The position numbers and the translations under genes were made by a program. A stretch of 64,000 nt of DNA, taken from NCBI RefSeq assembly GCF_000015245.1, contig NC_008700.1:2548001-2612000 (forward strand), written 5' to 3'. The notes under the pieces were generated by a model. The model did not search any database. It had not been told where the DNA came from and worked only from the letters and a program-made list of their open reading frames with translations. Positions 8,216-16,227 of this stretch are shown here, one piece after another. This stretch comes from Shewanella amazonensis SB2B (lineage in GTDB: Bacteria > Pseudomonadota > Gammaproteobacteria > Enterobacterales > Shewanellaceae). Each line of letters starts with the position of its first letter. Position 1 is the stretch's first letter.

Positions 8216-8776
8216 ATGCAACTGGAATCGTTGTTAAACAGCTGGTCCGAATTTGAGACCCGTATACTCGCCCTGGTTGATAAGCTGGGTTTAACCGACC
8301 TTAAGCTTGAGTGCGACCATGCATCACTGAGAGTCAATACCCGGGAAGCGGCCGACAAGCTCACAGAGTCCTTTAGTCATCTGGGCTGTATCATCAGCAA
8401 TAATATGATTAATGGGCGCCCCATTCTGATTATTAAGCTGCACACTGCGCTAAACCTCGGGCCATTCACAGTACCTTGTATCGAACTGCCCTACCCGGGC
8501 AGCAAGCAGTACCCCAGTGAAGGCTGGGAGCACATAGAGCTGGTATTGGCTTGTAATGCCACCGACTGTGACACACTTGAGCAGGCACTGGTGGCTGAAG
8601 TACCCTCGATAGGTGCCGTGCTTGCCGGTGATAGCCCCTTTAAGGTCAAGCGCAGTTCGCCCCAGGGTGACGCAGAGCGTCTACCCAACCCCACCCTGGC
8701 CTTTGGGCTCGATGGATTAACGGTCAAAGTCCACCCCCATGGAATCGAAGCCATCGTTGCCAGTGAACAGGCTTAA
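8216..8776 (+). CDS. yecM: YecM family protein (VOC-like fold)
   Basis: A 186-residue protein. The segments LKLECDHASLRV, CIISNNMINGRPI and the glycine/proline-rich CIELPYPGSKQYPSEGWEHIE match the YecM family. E. coli YecM has a glyoxalase-like fold with unknown activity, possibly metal dependent. A GAGGTAAGG ribosome site overlaps the stop of the upstream transpeptidase gene, supporting co-transcription. Confidence 0.85.
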   Translation: MQLESLLNSWSEFETRILALVDKLGLTDLKLECDHASLRVNTREAADKLTESFSHLGCIISNNMINGRPILIIKLHTALNLGPFTVPCIELPYPGSKQYPSEGWEHIELVLACNATDCDTLEQALVAEVPSIGAVLAGDSPFKVKRSSPQGDAERLPNPTLAFGLDGLTVKVHPHGIEAIVASEQA

Positions 8777-8831
8777 CGCCTGCGTTAACAGGTCAATGTC
8801 ACACCTCTAAGAACATGATTATTCTGGCAGT

Positions 8832-8914
8832 GTTTTGTCTGGCGAACAGACAAAACCGCCAAAGAAGGTCTGAAGCGGTTTATCAGAGCCGACTTTCTTG
8901 GGTAAAGTAGGCGG
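8832..8914 (+). promoter_or_regulatory. Structured RNA leader upstream of mutarotase gene
   Basis: Two stable hairpins lie in the untranslated region. The first has a perfect 10-bp stem (8832-8841 with 8847-8856) and a 5-base loop. The second has a 9-bp stem with one G-U (8862-8870 with 8891-8899), and CCGCC at 8856-8860 can additionally pair with GGCGG at 8910-8914. No T run follows, so it is not an ordinary terminator. It could be a cis-regulatory leader; I do not recognise a known riboswitch class. Confidence 0.4.
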
Positions 8915-8974
8915 CAATTTCCTATTCTGCGTGGCCCCATCCACGCCTTTACAGCTAAATGGAGGAAGTCATCC

Positions 8975-9820
8975 ATGGCGTCGGTGAGCAACAAAAAACA
9001 TCCCCAGGGACTCGATTACATTGAAGTCAGTACCGCACTTTGCAAGGCGCGAATTTTTCTGCAGGGCGCCCAGATAGACTTCTTCCAACCCACGGGGAAA
9101 CCGCCTTTGCTTTGGGTCTCTGAAGCCGATGATTACCTCCCCGGCAGCGGTATCCGTGGAGGAGTACCTGTTTGCTGGCCCTGGTTTGGCATGCACAGCA
9201 ATCCGGCGTTTCCCCAGCACGGCTTTGCCCGCACCCGTCTGTGGCATCTTAAGCACAGCCATATTCATAATGAAGAAGTCGAGCTGGTATTTGGCCTTGA
9301 GATAGCGGTGGACGACCGCCAGTTTTGGCCCCATAACACCGAGGTCGAAGTCCATTTTCGTCTCACTGACACCCTGGCCGTTTCTCTGGTAAACCGCAAC
9401 CTGGGCGACAGCCATGTCAGCCTCACTCAGGCGCTGCACAGCTATTTCCCCATCACTGATATACACGCGCTCAGTGCCAGGGGCTTCAGTGGCGCCAAGT
9501 ACATCGAGTTCGGTGAAGGTCCCTATGCTCAGGAAGGCGATGAGGTCGGGTTCGACCGTGAAACCGACAGGGTCTACACCGACCTTGGCCCCTGCCAGAC
9601 CCTGCACACGCCGGACGGCGTGATTGAGGTCAGCCGTGAGCATAGCCAGTCGGCCGTACTCTGGAATCCGTGGATTGATAAGTCACAGCGCTTGGCTCGT
9701 TTCAGGGATGAAGACTACCTCACCATGGTGTGCCTGGAAGCTGCCAATGTACTGGAAGACAAAGTAGAGCTGGCCCCAGGTCAAACCCATACCCTCACGA
9801 CCCATATCCGTTGGCGCTGA
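8975..9820 (+). CDS. D-hexose-6-phosphate mutarotase (YeaD-like)
   Basis: A 281-residue cytoplasmic aldose-1-epimerase-superfamily protein. It interconverts alpha and beta anomers of hexose-6-phosphates. Expected features are GGVPVCWPWFG, the catalytic histidines H82 (FPQHGFAR) and H155 (QALHSYF), and a C-terminal Glu in MVCLEAANV. Length matches the YeaD family. The start has a strong GGAGGAAG site. The gene is followed by a good terminator and preceded by a structured leader, so it appears monocistronic. Confidence 0.92.
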   Translation: MASVSNKKHPQGLDYIEVSTALCKARIFLQGAQIDFFQPTGKPPLLWVSEADDYLPGSGIRGGVPVCWPWFGMHSNPAFPQHGFARTRLWHLKHSHIHNEEVELVFGLEIAVDDRQFWPHNTEVEVHFRLTDTLAVSLVNRNLGDSHVSLTQALHSYFPITDIHALSARGFSGAKYIEFGEGPYAQEGDEVGFDRETDRVYTDLGPCQTLHTPDGVIEVSREHSQSAVLWNPWIDKSQRLARFRDEDYLTMVCLEAANVLEDKVELAPGQTHTLTTHIRWR

Positions 9821-9855
9821 GTCACCAAAGGCCTTGAGCCAAACCCTATTCCCCT

Positions 9856-9880
9856 AAAACGCGCCTGTGCGCGTTTTTTA
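9856..9880 (+). terminator. Intrinsic terminator after mutarotase gene
   Basis: A 9-bp stem AAAACGCGC / GCGCGTTTT with a CTGT loop and a T run. Confidence 0.88.
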
Positions 9881-10009
9881 TTGCCTGAAATTTCCCTCTT
9901 GCTGGCTCGTCAAAGCAATCCCAAGCAGGTTGGCCGGATTTCTCATTGCCTAATGTGTACGTTCGTGCAAGGTTTCTTAACAGATATATAACAATAACGA
10001 GGAACACTC

Positions 10010-12658
10010 ATGCACAACAAGACTCGAAAGCACTGGCTGCCATCCGCAGTCGCTCTGGCCGTGGCATTGCAACTGGGGGGCTGCTTTTCTGACAGCGAAG
10101 ACACCGCACCAACGCCACCGCCACCGGTTGTCACACCGCCCACCTCCGGCGGACCCAGCTTTCCTGAAGGCGCCATCATGATTGAAGCGGGCGACAACTT
10201 AACTACCCGCATTCAGGAAGCCCTGATTAACGCCCAGAGCGGCGATGTGATAGTGCTGCCAAAGGGCCGGTTTGAGATCCAGTCTACCCTGCTGTTTGAC
10301 GGTGATGTGGACGGTGACGGTGCCTTTGCCAAAAACGTCACCATCATGGGATATGGCATGGACGAAACCGTGCTGGACTTTGCCAATGCCAACTCTGGAG
10401 ACGGCATCTTCGTACAAAACGCCATGCAGATCACCATTGCGGATCTGTCTGTTTATGAAGCCAAAAACAACGGCATCAAGCTGAAAAACACCAATGGCAT
10501 CATACTGCGTAAAGTTGGCGCCGTTTGGGAAGGCGCGCTGGACAAGGACAACGGCGCCTATGGACTCTACCCGGTAGAGTGCGAAAACATTCTGATTGAA
10601 GACAGCTACGTACGTGGCAGCGCCGATGCCGGTATCTACGTTGGCCAATCCGAATATATCGTCGTGCGCAACAACATCGCCAAAGAAAACGTGGCCGGTA
10701 TCGAGATTGAAAACAGCCGCTATGCCGACGTTTACAACAACGAAGCCATGGGTAACACCGGCGGTATTCTGGTATTTGACCTGCCCATCAATAACCACAG
10801 ATACGGCTCCAGCGTGAGGATTTTTGACAACAAGGTCTACGACAACAATACCCACAACTTTGCCAATGCCTCAGCCAATCCAGCCGGCGTACACATAGTG
10901 CCGCCCGGCACCGGTGTGATTATTCTCTCCACCAACGACGTGGAGATTTTCAATAACCAAATCACCAATCACGACACCCTTGGCCTGACGGTATCGAGCT
11001 TCTTCATTGCCGAACCCGAAATCAGCGACTTTGTTGCCAACTACGGCCAGCCCGGTCAGTCCATCGAAGATGGCTGGCGCCCTGTACCCCGTAATATTTA
11101 TGTGCATGACAACGAGATAAGCGGCTACGGCGCCAAACCCAACGGCTACCTCATCACCGACATCATCAATGCCTACGTGTTGACCCACGGCGCCATGCCC
11201 GGGATCCTCTATGACGGTTTGGGTGAACTGCTCGCCAACAATGGCACCGCCGCCTATCTGGGACTCAGGGAAATGCCTTTCGCTGCGGACGGCAGTGACA
11301 ATGTCTGTATGCAAAATAACGGCGATGTCAGCATGGGGCAGCTTTACAGCAACAGCAATACCGACATGAGCATTGCCGATGTGCTGTACGAGAAGACCCA
11401 AACCAATCTGCTTAAATGTGCCCAGGTGAGCCTGCCGGTGCACACAGTCACCTTTGGCGAACAAATTTTCGGTTGCGGCGTGGATGACGATACCGCAGGC
11501 TGCGATGGCGGCAACCTGATTGGTGGTGGTGGCACCATTGGCGACGGTGACGGCGGCATCATTGGCGATGGCGATCAGGCACTGTGCGACAGCACGGCCT
11601 CCGGTGTGAACTGGAATGCCCTGGCCAAAGCCAACTGCCCCAAGCTGTCTGACTATGGGCTGTTTGCCGATGAAACCGACCCCACTCAAAATGCCAATGG
11701 CGGCATGCCCTATGATTTGAACACTCAGCTGTTCACCGACTACGCCAGCAAATACCGTTTCGTGTTTATGCCGGATGGTACCAAGGCCCAATACAGTGAA
11801 AACGAAGCCTTTGATTTCCCGGTGGGTACAGTGATATCCAAAACCTTCGCCCTGCCTGCTGACACCAGCAAGCGCGGCATCGCCAATGAGGATTTGATTG
11901 AGACCCGCCTGCTCATCAAGCGTGCCAGCGGCTGGACCGCCCTGCCCTATGTGTGGAATGCCCAAAAGAGCGATGCTGTGCTGACCAAACCCGGCGCCAT
12001 TCAGGCCAAGACGGTCATGCACAAGGGCGAAGCCAAAACCTTTGACTATGTCGTGCCTTCCATCAACCAGTGTAAACAGTGTCATCAATTCAAGGCCGAG
12101 GGCGACGAGTTCCCACGCTTTGTGCCCATAGGACCAAAGGCACGTTTCCTTAACGGTGACTTTGCCTATGCCGACGCCACAGTGAACCAACTCAGTCGTT
12201 GGCAGAGCGCCGGAATACTGGAAGGCCTGCCTGAACTGTCCAGCGTACCCAAGGTCCCGGCCTTCCACGATGGTGATGAAGCTGGCCTCGCAGCACTTGA
12301 CGATGCCAGCCTGATGCAAACCGCCAAGGGATATCTGGATATCAACTGCGCCCACTGTCACCGCCCCGAAGGCAACGCCTCCAACACAGGACTCAAGCTT
12401 GAGTACTGGCGCGGTTATGGCGATGACAATGGTTACTCCCACGGCACCTGTAAGCAGCCGGTGGCCTACGGTGGCGGCAGCCTGGGCTATGACGTGGTGC
12501 CCACAAAACCAGACAGCTCCATCATGCATTTCAGGATGGCAAGCACTGAGCCCGGGGATCGCATGCCAGAGATTGGTCGCAGCCTCGCCCATGAGGAAGG
12601 TGTCGCCCTTATCCATGAATGGATAAAACGCCTGCCTGCGGCAGCCTGCTCCAACTGA
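10010..12658 (+). CDS. Parallel beta-helix / diheme cytochrome c fusion lipoprotein
   Basis: An 882-residue lipoprotein: the N-terminal signal ends in the lipobox LGGC (C25), followed by a Pro/Thr-rich spacer. Residues about 55-470 are right-handed parallel beta-helix repeats with many short Asn/Gly turns (e.g. NNGIKLKNTNGI, AGIYVGQS, VAGIEIENS), resembling TIGR03805-type proteins. A Gly/Asp-rich linker (about 500-525) leads to a domain of the SO2930/HNE_0200 type (TIGR03806-like) with two heme c motifs, C688-CKQCH-type and CAHCH at 780-784. It is probably on the cell surface or in the periplasm and redox-active. In relatives I recall the two halves as separate adjacent genes; here they are one frame. 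A GAGGAA ribosome site supports the start. Confidence 0.85.
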   Translation: MHNKTRKHWLPSAVALAVALQLGGCFSDSEDTAPTPPPPVVTPPTSGGPSFPEGAIMIEAGDNLTTRIQEALINAQSGDVIVLPKGRFEIQSTLLFDGDVDGDGAFAKNVTIMGYGMDETVLDFANANSGDGIFVQNAMQITIADLSVYEAKNNGIKLKNTNGIILRKVGAVWEGALDKDNGAYGLYPVECENILIEDSYVRGSADAGIYVGQSEYIVVRNNIAKENVAGIEIENSRYADVYNNEAMGNTGGILVFDLPINNHRYGSSVRIFDNKVYDNNTHNFANASANPAGVHIVPPGTGVIILSTNDVEIFNNQITNHDTLGLTVSSFFIAEPEISDFVANYGQPGQSIEDGWRPVPRNIYVHDNEISGYGAKPNGYLITDIINAYVLTHGAMPGILYDGLGELLANNGTAAYLGLREMPFAADGSDNVCMQNNGDVSMGQLYSNSNTDMSIADVLYEKTQTNLLKCAQVSLPVHTVTFGEQIFGCGVDDDTAGCDGGNLIGGGGTIGDGDGGIIGDGDQALCDSTASGVNWNALAKANCPKLSDYGLFADETDPTQNANGGMPYDLNTQLFTDYASKYRFVFMPDGTKAQYSENEAFDFPVGTVISKTFALPADTSKRGIANEDLIETRLLIKRASGWTALPYVWNAQKSDAVLTKPGAIQAKTVMHKGEAKTFDYVVPSINQCKQCHQFKAEGDEFPRFVPIGPKARFLNGDFAYADATVNQLSRWQSAGILEGLPELSSVPKVPAFHDGDEAGLAALDDASLMQTAKGYLDINCAHCHRPEGNASNTGLKLEYWRGYGDDNGYSHGTCKQPVAYGGGSLGYDVVPTKPDSSIMHFRMASTEPGDRMPEIGRSLAHEEGVALIHEWIKRLPAAACSN

Positions 12659-12666
12659 TGTCACAT

Positions 12667-12691
12667 GGCCGGGGAAACCCGGCCTTTTCTT
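12667..12691 (+). terminator. Intrinsic terminator between the two cytochrome genes
   Basis: A 7-bp all-GC stem GGCCGGG/CCCGGCC with a GAAA tetraloop, followed by TTTTCTT. It begins 9 bases after the stop of the fusion gene and ends 15 bases before the next start, so expression of the second cytochrome may be reduced or depend on readthrough. Confidence 0.85.
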
Positions 12692-12705
12692 AACAGGTAC
12701 CCAAG

Positions 12706-13896
12706 ATGTCGAATCCAGGATTGCGTTCTGCACTGCTGATGCTGCAACCCAAACTGCCGTTACTTTTACTTGTGGCGCTCACGGCCTGTGGTGGTGAAGG
12801 TGAGAGCACAGCGCCCACAGCGCCGCCCTCAATTGTCGTAACGCCGCCTGCCACTTCGGTGTGCGACAACAATAATGGCAGCATCAATCATGAGGCCCTG
12901 ATGAGCACAAACTGTGCGCGCTTGTCTGACTACCGGCTTTTCAGCGACAGCCGCAACCCGGCTCTGGCACCCCATACGCCGGGTGTGGCCTACCAGCTCG
13001 CCAGTGAGCTTTTTACCGACTATGCCATTAAACGCCGCTTTATCTTCTTACCCGAAAACAAGCCCATGGTGTTACAAGGAGATGCCCTGTCGTTGCCGGT
13101 GGGCACCGTGTTGGTTAAAAGCTTCTTACTGCCTTCAGATACCTCAGACACCAATGTTTCTGCTGCCCGGCTTATCGAGACCCGGCTGCTTATCCACCGC
13201 GAGAGTGGATGGACGGCGCTGCCCTATCTGTGGAATGGGGATGAGGCGTACCTTGCCGAAACCGGTGCCGATGTATCCCACAGTATGAATAGCACAAATG
13301 ACACGCTGAACTTCACCTATCACGTGCCCAGCCGCGCCGAGTGTAAGATTTGCCATCAAAGCGCCCGGAATGGCCTGACCACCATAGCGCCCATAGGTCC
13401 CAAACCGCTGCTGCTGAACAAAGCCATCACCGTTAATGATGAGTCGATTAATCAGCTGACATGGTTTGCATCCCAGGGGCTGCTCACAGGGCTTGGCGAG
13501 ATTGACTCACTGCCACAGACCTTTGCCATTGGGGATGAGCAGCAAAACCTTACCGCGCGGGTGAAAGGCTATCTCGATGTGAACTGTGCCCATTGCCACA
13601 AGGCCGACGGCTTTGCCAGCGTATCGGGACTCAGGCTCGGGTTCGAAACCGATCATCACAGCTATCAGTACGGAATTTGTAAGCAGCCGCCCGGTTGGGA
13701 TGGCGGCGAGCGGGGGCTTTCCTACGACATAGTGCCGGGCAACGGCGACCACTCGATTCTGGTCTATCGACAGACGCTTTCAGCGGCCAAAGACCGCATG
13801 CCGCCAGTGGGACGAGCTTTGGTGCACAGTGAAGCCGTAACGCAGATCAGTCGCTGGATAGACTTGATGGCCCCGTCGGTGGGTAACTGTCAGTAG
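12706..13896 (+). CDS. SO2930-type diheme c-type cytochrome lipoprotein
   Basis: A 396-residue lipoprotein with lipobox LTAC and a Pro/Thr spacer. The rest is homologous along its whole length to the C-terminal part of the upstream fusion protein: shared blocks include RLSDY-LFxD, ELFTDYA, LPVGTVxxKxFxLPxDTS, LIETRLLI, SGWTALPYxWN and KGYLDxNCAHCH. Two heme c attachment sites are CKICH (213-217) and CAHCH (294-298). It is likely exported and matured by the Ccm system. The substrate or partner is unknown. It looks like the second member of a tandem duplication, one copy of which is fused to a beta-helix. Its 3' end overlaps the convergent AraC gene by 50 bases. Confidence 0.85.
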   Translation: MSNPGLRSALLMLQPKLPLLLLVALTACGGEGESTAPTAPPSIVVTPPATSVCDNNNGSINHEALMSTNCARLSDYRLFSDSRNPALAPHTPGVAYQLASELFTDYAIKRRFIFLPENKPMVLQGDALSLPVGTVLVKSFLLPSDTSDTNVSAARLIETRLLIHRESGWTALPYLWNGDEAYLAETGADVSHSMNSTNDTLNFTYHVPSRAECKICHQSARNGLTTIAPIGPKPLLLNKAITVNDESINQLTWFASQGLLTGLGEIDSLPQTFAIGDEQQNLTARVKGYLDVNCAHCHKADGFASVSGLRLGFETDHHSYQYGICKQPPGWDGGERGLSYDIVPGNGDHSILVYRQTLSAAKDRMPPVGRALVHSEAVTQISRWIDLMAPSVGNCQ

Positions 13897-14923
13897 TGGG
13901 GTAACCGGCAACAAGCCGCTGAAACTTCCCCGGCGGCGCCCCCAACCAATGCTTGAAACTCGCCCGGAAATGGCTAACGTCGGTAAAGCCAAGGGACTCA
14001 GCGATGTCCTCGGCGCTCAGGCGGCCTTCAATGATTAATGCAATGGCCGCCTGACTTCGCACCTTATCCCGCAGCAGCTGAAAATTGCAGCCATTTTCGG
14101 CCAGTTTTCGCCTGAGCGTCCGCTCGCTGGTGCCCAAACGCGCCGCCAATTCATTGAGTGTGGGCAATACGGGCATGGAAATCTTAAGTTGCTGTAACAC
14201 CTGATAGATATAACTTGGCTGTATCAATTCGGGCTCGCGGCGCTCTTCGTCGCTAAAGGCATAGCTCACGGGCAGCGCCAGCACGGCTGCATCCACAGTC
14301 CATTCGCAAAAAGGTGCACCAAACGATGGAGTAACGCCGCACAGTGACTCAATAAAAGCGCAGGGGTGAGAAGCCTCAGTCAGGGCAATGCTGCCCAGCG
14401 GAAACGCCTGACCACAAAGCTCTCGCCCGAGTACCACCAGGGCGCCCAAACTATGAAGAAAGTGGCAGTGAAACTGGCTATCCGGGATCCTCAGGGTATT
14501 AATCCAGCGAACCCTGAGCTTGCCACCGGTCAGGGTCACCAGGCTGTCATTCATGGTGCCGGCCCATTCCGGATTGTCATTCAGCAAATAGAAACAATCT
14601 GCTAAGGTTTGGCAGCGTGCAAGATGGCCTTTGAGAAACCCAAGCTCACTGACGCGATAATCCGCCGCGGCCCGCATACCTATTTCCCGGTCATCAGTGA
14701 GGGCACAAAGAGCCTCCATGGCGCCATCGACCTGCCACACGGGCACCAGAGTGATGTGGCCAAGCACTTCGGGGGCCACTCCGAGGCGGGCACACACATC
14801 GCTGTGGGCCTGCTCGCCAAAAAGCCGTCGAATGGCTGACAGGATCTGCAACAGCTCCCAGGCAGGATAGCCCTGATCACCCACCATGGCACCGGCACGG
14901 TAATTTGATAACGACATATTCAT
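13847..14923 (-). CDS. AraC family transcriptional regulator
   Basis: A 358-residue regulator. The N-terminal part (about 1-210) is the Arabinose_bd-type ligand domain seen in OruR/ArgR-like AraC proteins. The C-terminal 100 residues hold two helix-turn-helix motifs, ELAARLGTSERTLRRKL and IAESLGFTDVSHFRASFKHWLG, the AraC/XylS signature. It may control the neighbouring beta-helix/cytochrome genes, since it is convergent and adjacent; that is inference. The last 50 bases overlap the cytochrome gene on the other strand. The start is ATG at 14923 or the ATG two codons later; neither has a strong ribosome site. Confidence 0.88.
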   Translation of the reverse strand: MNMSLSNYRAGAMVGDQGYPAWELLQILSAIRRLFGEQAHSDVCARLGVAPEVLGHITLVPVWQVDGAMEALCALTDDREIGMRAAADYRVSELGFLKGHLARCQTLADCFYLLNDNPEWAGTMNDSLVTLTGGKLRVRWINTLRIPDSQFHCHFLHSLGALVVLGRELCGQAFPLGSIALTEASHPCAFIESLCGVTPSFGAPFCEWTVDAAVLALPVSYAFSDEERREPELIQPSYIYQVLQQLKISMPVLPTLNELAARLGTSERTLRRKLAENGCNFQLLRDKVRSQAAIALIIEGRLSAEDIAESLGFTDVSHFRASFKHWLGAPPGKFQRLVAGYPTTDSYPPTGPSSLSSD

Positions 14924-15030
14924 GATTGACTGATATTCCCCCGAACGCCCAGTTGTATACCATTTAGGGAAGGAAGAAAACCCCGGCTACAGAGAGTGAC
15001 ATTAGGGTGTTCAGCCTAAATGGGCGCACA

Positions 15031-15056
15031 AAAAAGCCTGCAAAAGCAGGCTTTTA
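15031..15056 (-). terminator. Intrinsic terminator after sohB
   Basis: A 10-bp stem AAAAGCCTGC/GCAGGCTTTT with an AAAA loop; the A-rich left flank gives a U run on the minus strand, downstream of sohB. Confidence 0.85.
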
Positions 15057-15079
15057 ATATATACAACATGCAAGGAAAT

Positions 15080-16093
15080 TTATGGCAGCGGTTTATTCTT
15101 TTCCGCCAGCTTTCCAAAAAAAGTACTGACTGTCAGTGCGGCGCTGTGGGCCAGCTTGTCGGCGAGCTTCTTCCGCGGCTGATAACGCAGTTTAATCAGG
15201 GTTCTGTCTTTGGCCGCTGTCAGCATCAGGTCGTCGCTGGTGCTGATGCTGTCCACCAGCCCCAAATCCAGGGCCTGCTGTCCGTACCAGTGCTCACCGG
15301 TGGCAACCTTGTCCAGATCAAGCTCAGGGCGATACTTGGATACGAAGGCCTTAAACAGCTGATGGGTCTCCTCCAGCTCTTCACGGAATTTCTGTCTGCC
15401 CTCTTCGGTATTTTCACCAAACAACGTCAGAGTGCGCTTAAAGTCCCCGGCGGTGTGCTGCTCGTAATCAATATCATGCTTTTTCAGCAAGCGGTTGAAG
15501 TTCGGCAGTTGAGCCACCACACCGATAGACCCCACAATGGCAAAGGGCGCGGCGTAGATGCGATTGGCCACGCAGGCCATCATGTAGCCGCCACTGGCCG
15601 CCACCTTGTCGATACAGGCGGTCAGAGGAATGTCGGCCTGACGCAGTCTGTCGAGCTGGCTCGCCGCAAGACCGTAACCATGTACCATGCCACCACCGCT
15701 CTCGACGTTAAGCAGCACCTCATCGCCTTTTTCGGCAATGGTCAGTATCGCGCTGATTTCTTCCCGTAAAGAGGCTACTTCATGGGCATCGATACTGCCT
15801 TTAAAATCCAGCACAAACGTTCTGGGCTTAGGCTTATCCTGCTTCTCAGCCTCTTTGGCCTCGGCTTTTTGGGCCTTTTCGTACGCCTTGAATGCTTTCT
15901 TATCAAGCAGTTCGTGTTTAAGGTGCATCTTTAAATGATCGAGTTCTTCGGTGACATTGGTCAGCACCAGTTCGCCTTTATCACCCTTACCTCGGGCCGC
16001 ACCGGCAAACACCATCACCAGAATGGCACCGATGGCGGCGACCACTGTCACAGCCTTGGCAAGAAACAGCCCATATTCGTATAAAAATTCCAA
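15080..16093 (-). CDS. sohB: SohB inner-membrane serine protease (S49 family)
   Basis: A 337-residue inner-membrane protease. One N-terminal membrane helix (about 8-30) is followed by a charged linker (60-90) and the S49 peptidase domain. The nucleophile is S168 in KVAASGGYM and a probable general base is K219 in GDFKRTLT, forming the Ser/Lys dyad of the signal-peptide-peptidase family. Known SohB proteins are periplasmic-side proteases implicated in quality control. The start is a TTG at 16093 with GGAG 6 bases upstream, giving MEFLYEYGLFLAK like family members; another TTG lies four codons upstream. Confidence 0.9.
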   Translation of the reverse strand: MEFLYEYGLFLAKAVTVVAAIGAILVMVFAGAARGKGDKGELVLTNVTEELDHLKMHLKHELLDKKAFKAYEKAQKAEAKEAEKQDKPKPRTFVLDFKGSIDAHEVASLREEISAILTIAEKGDEVLLNVESGGGMVHGYGLAASQLDRLRQADIPLTACIDKVAASGGYMMACVANRIYAAPFAIVGSIGVVAQLPNFNRLLKKHDIDYEQHTAGDFKRTLTLFGENTEEGRQKFREELEETHQLFKAFVSKYRPELDLDKVATGEHWYGQQALDLGLVDSISTSDDLMLTAAKDRTLIKLRYQPRKKLADKLAHSAALTVSTFFGKLAEKNKPLP

Positions 16094-16183
16094 ATTCCGC
16101 TCCAAAGCATCCCAACACCCGGCAACCTGGCCTGGCGAGCATAAAAGTGCGGCTATTCTAACAATTCAGCCGCTAAAACCAAT

Positions 16184-16208
16184 AAAAAACCGGCCCAGAG
16201 GCCGGTTT
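16184..16208 (-). terminator. Intrinsic terminator after the VolA-like lipase gene
   Basis: A 9-bp stem AAACCGGCC/GGCCGGTTT with a CAGA loop; the A run on the left is the minus-strand U run. Confidence 0.85.
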
Positions 16209-16227
16209 AACTGTGACTTACCTAAGA

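Noticed and set aside
10871..12733. A long open frame of about 620 codons on the minus strand opposite the beta-helix/cytochrome gene
   Set aside because: It is fully antisense to a gene with clear lipobox and heme motifs, and its translation is low complexity with no domain; it reflects codon-position GC bias.
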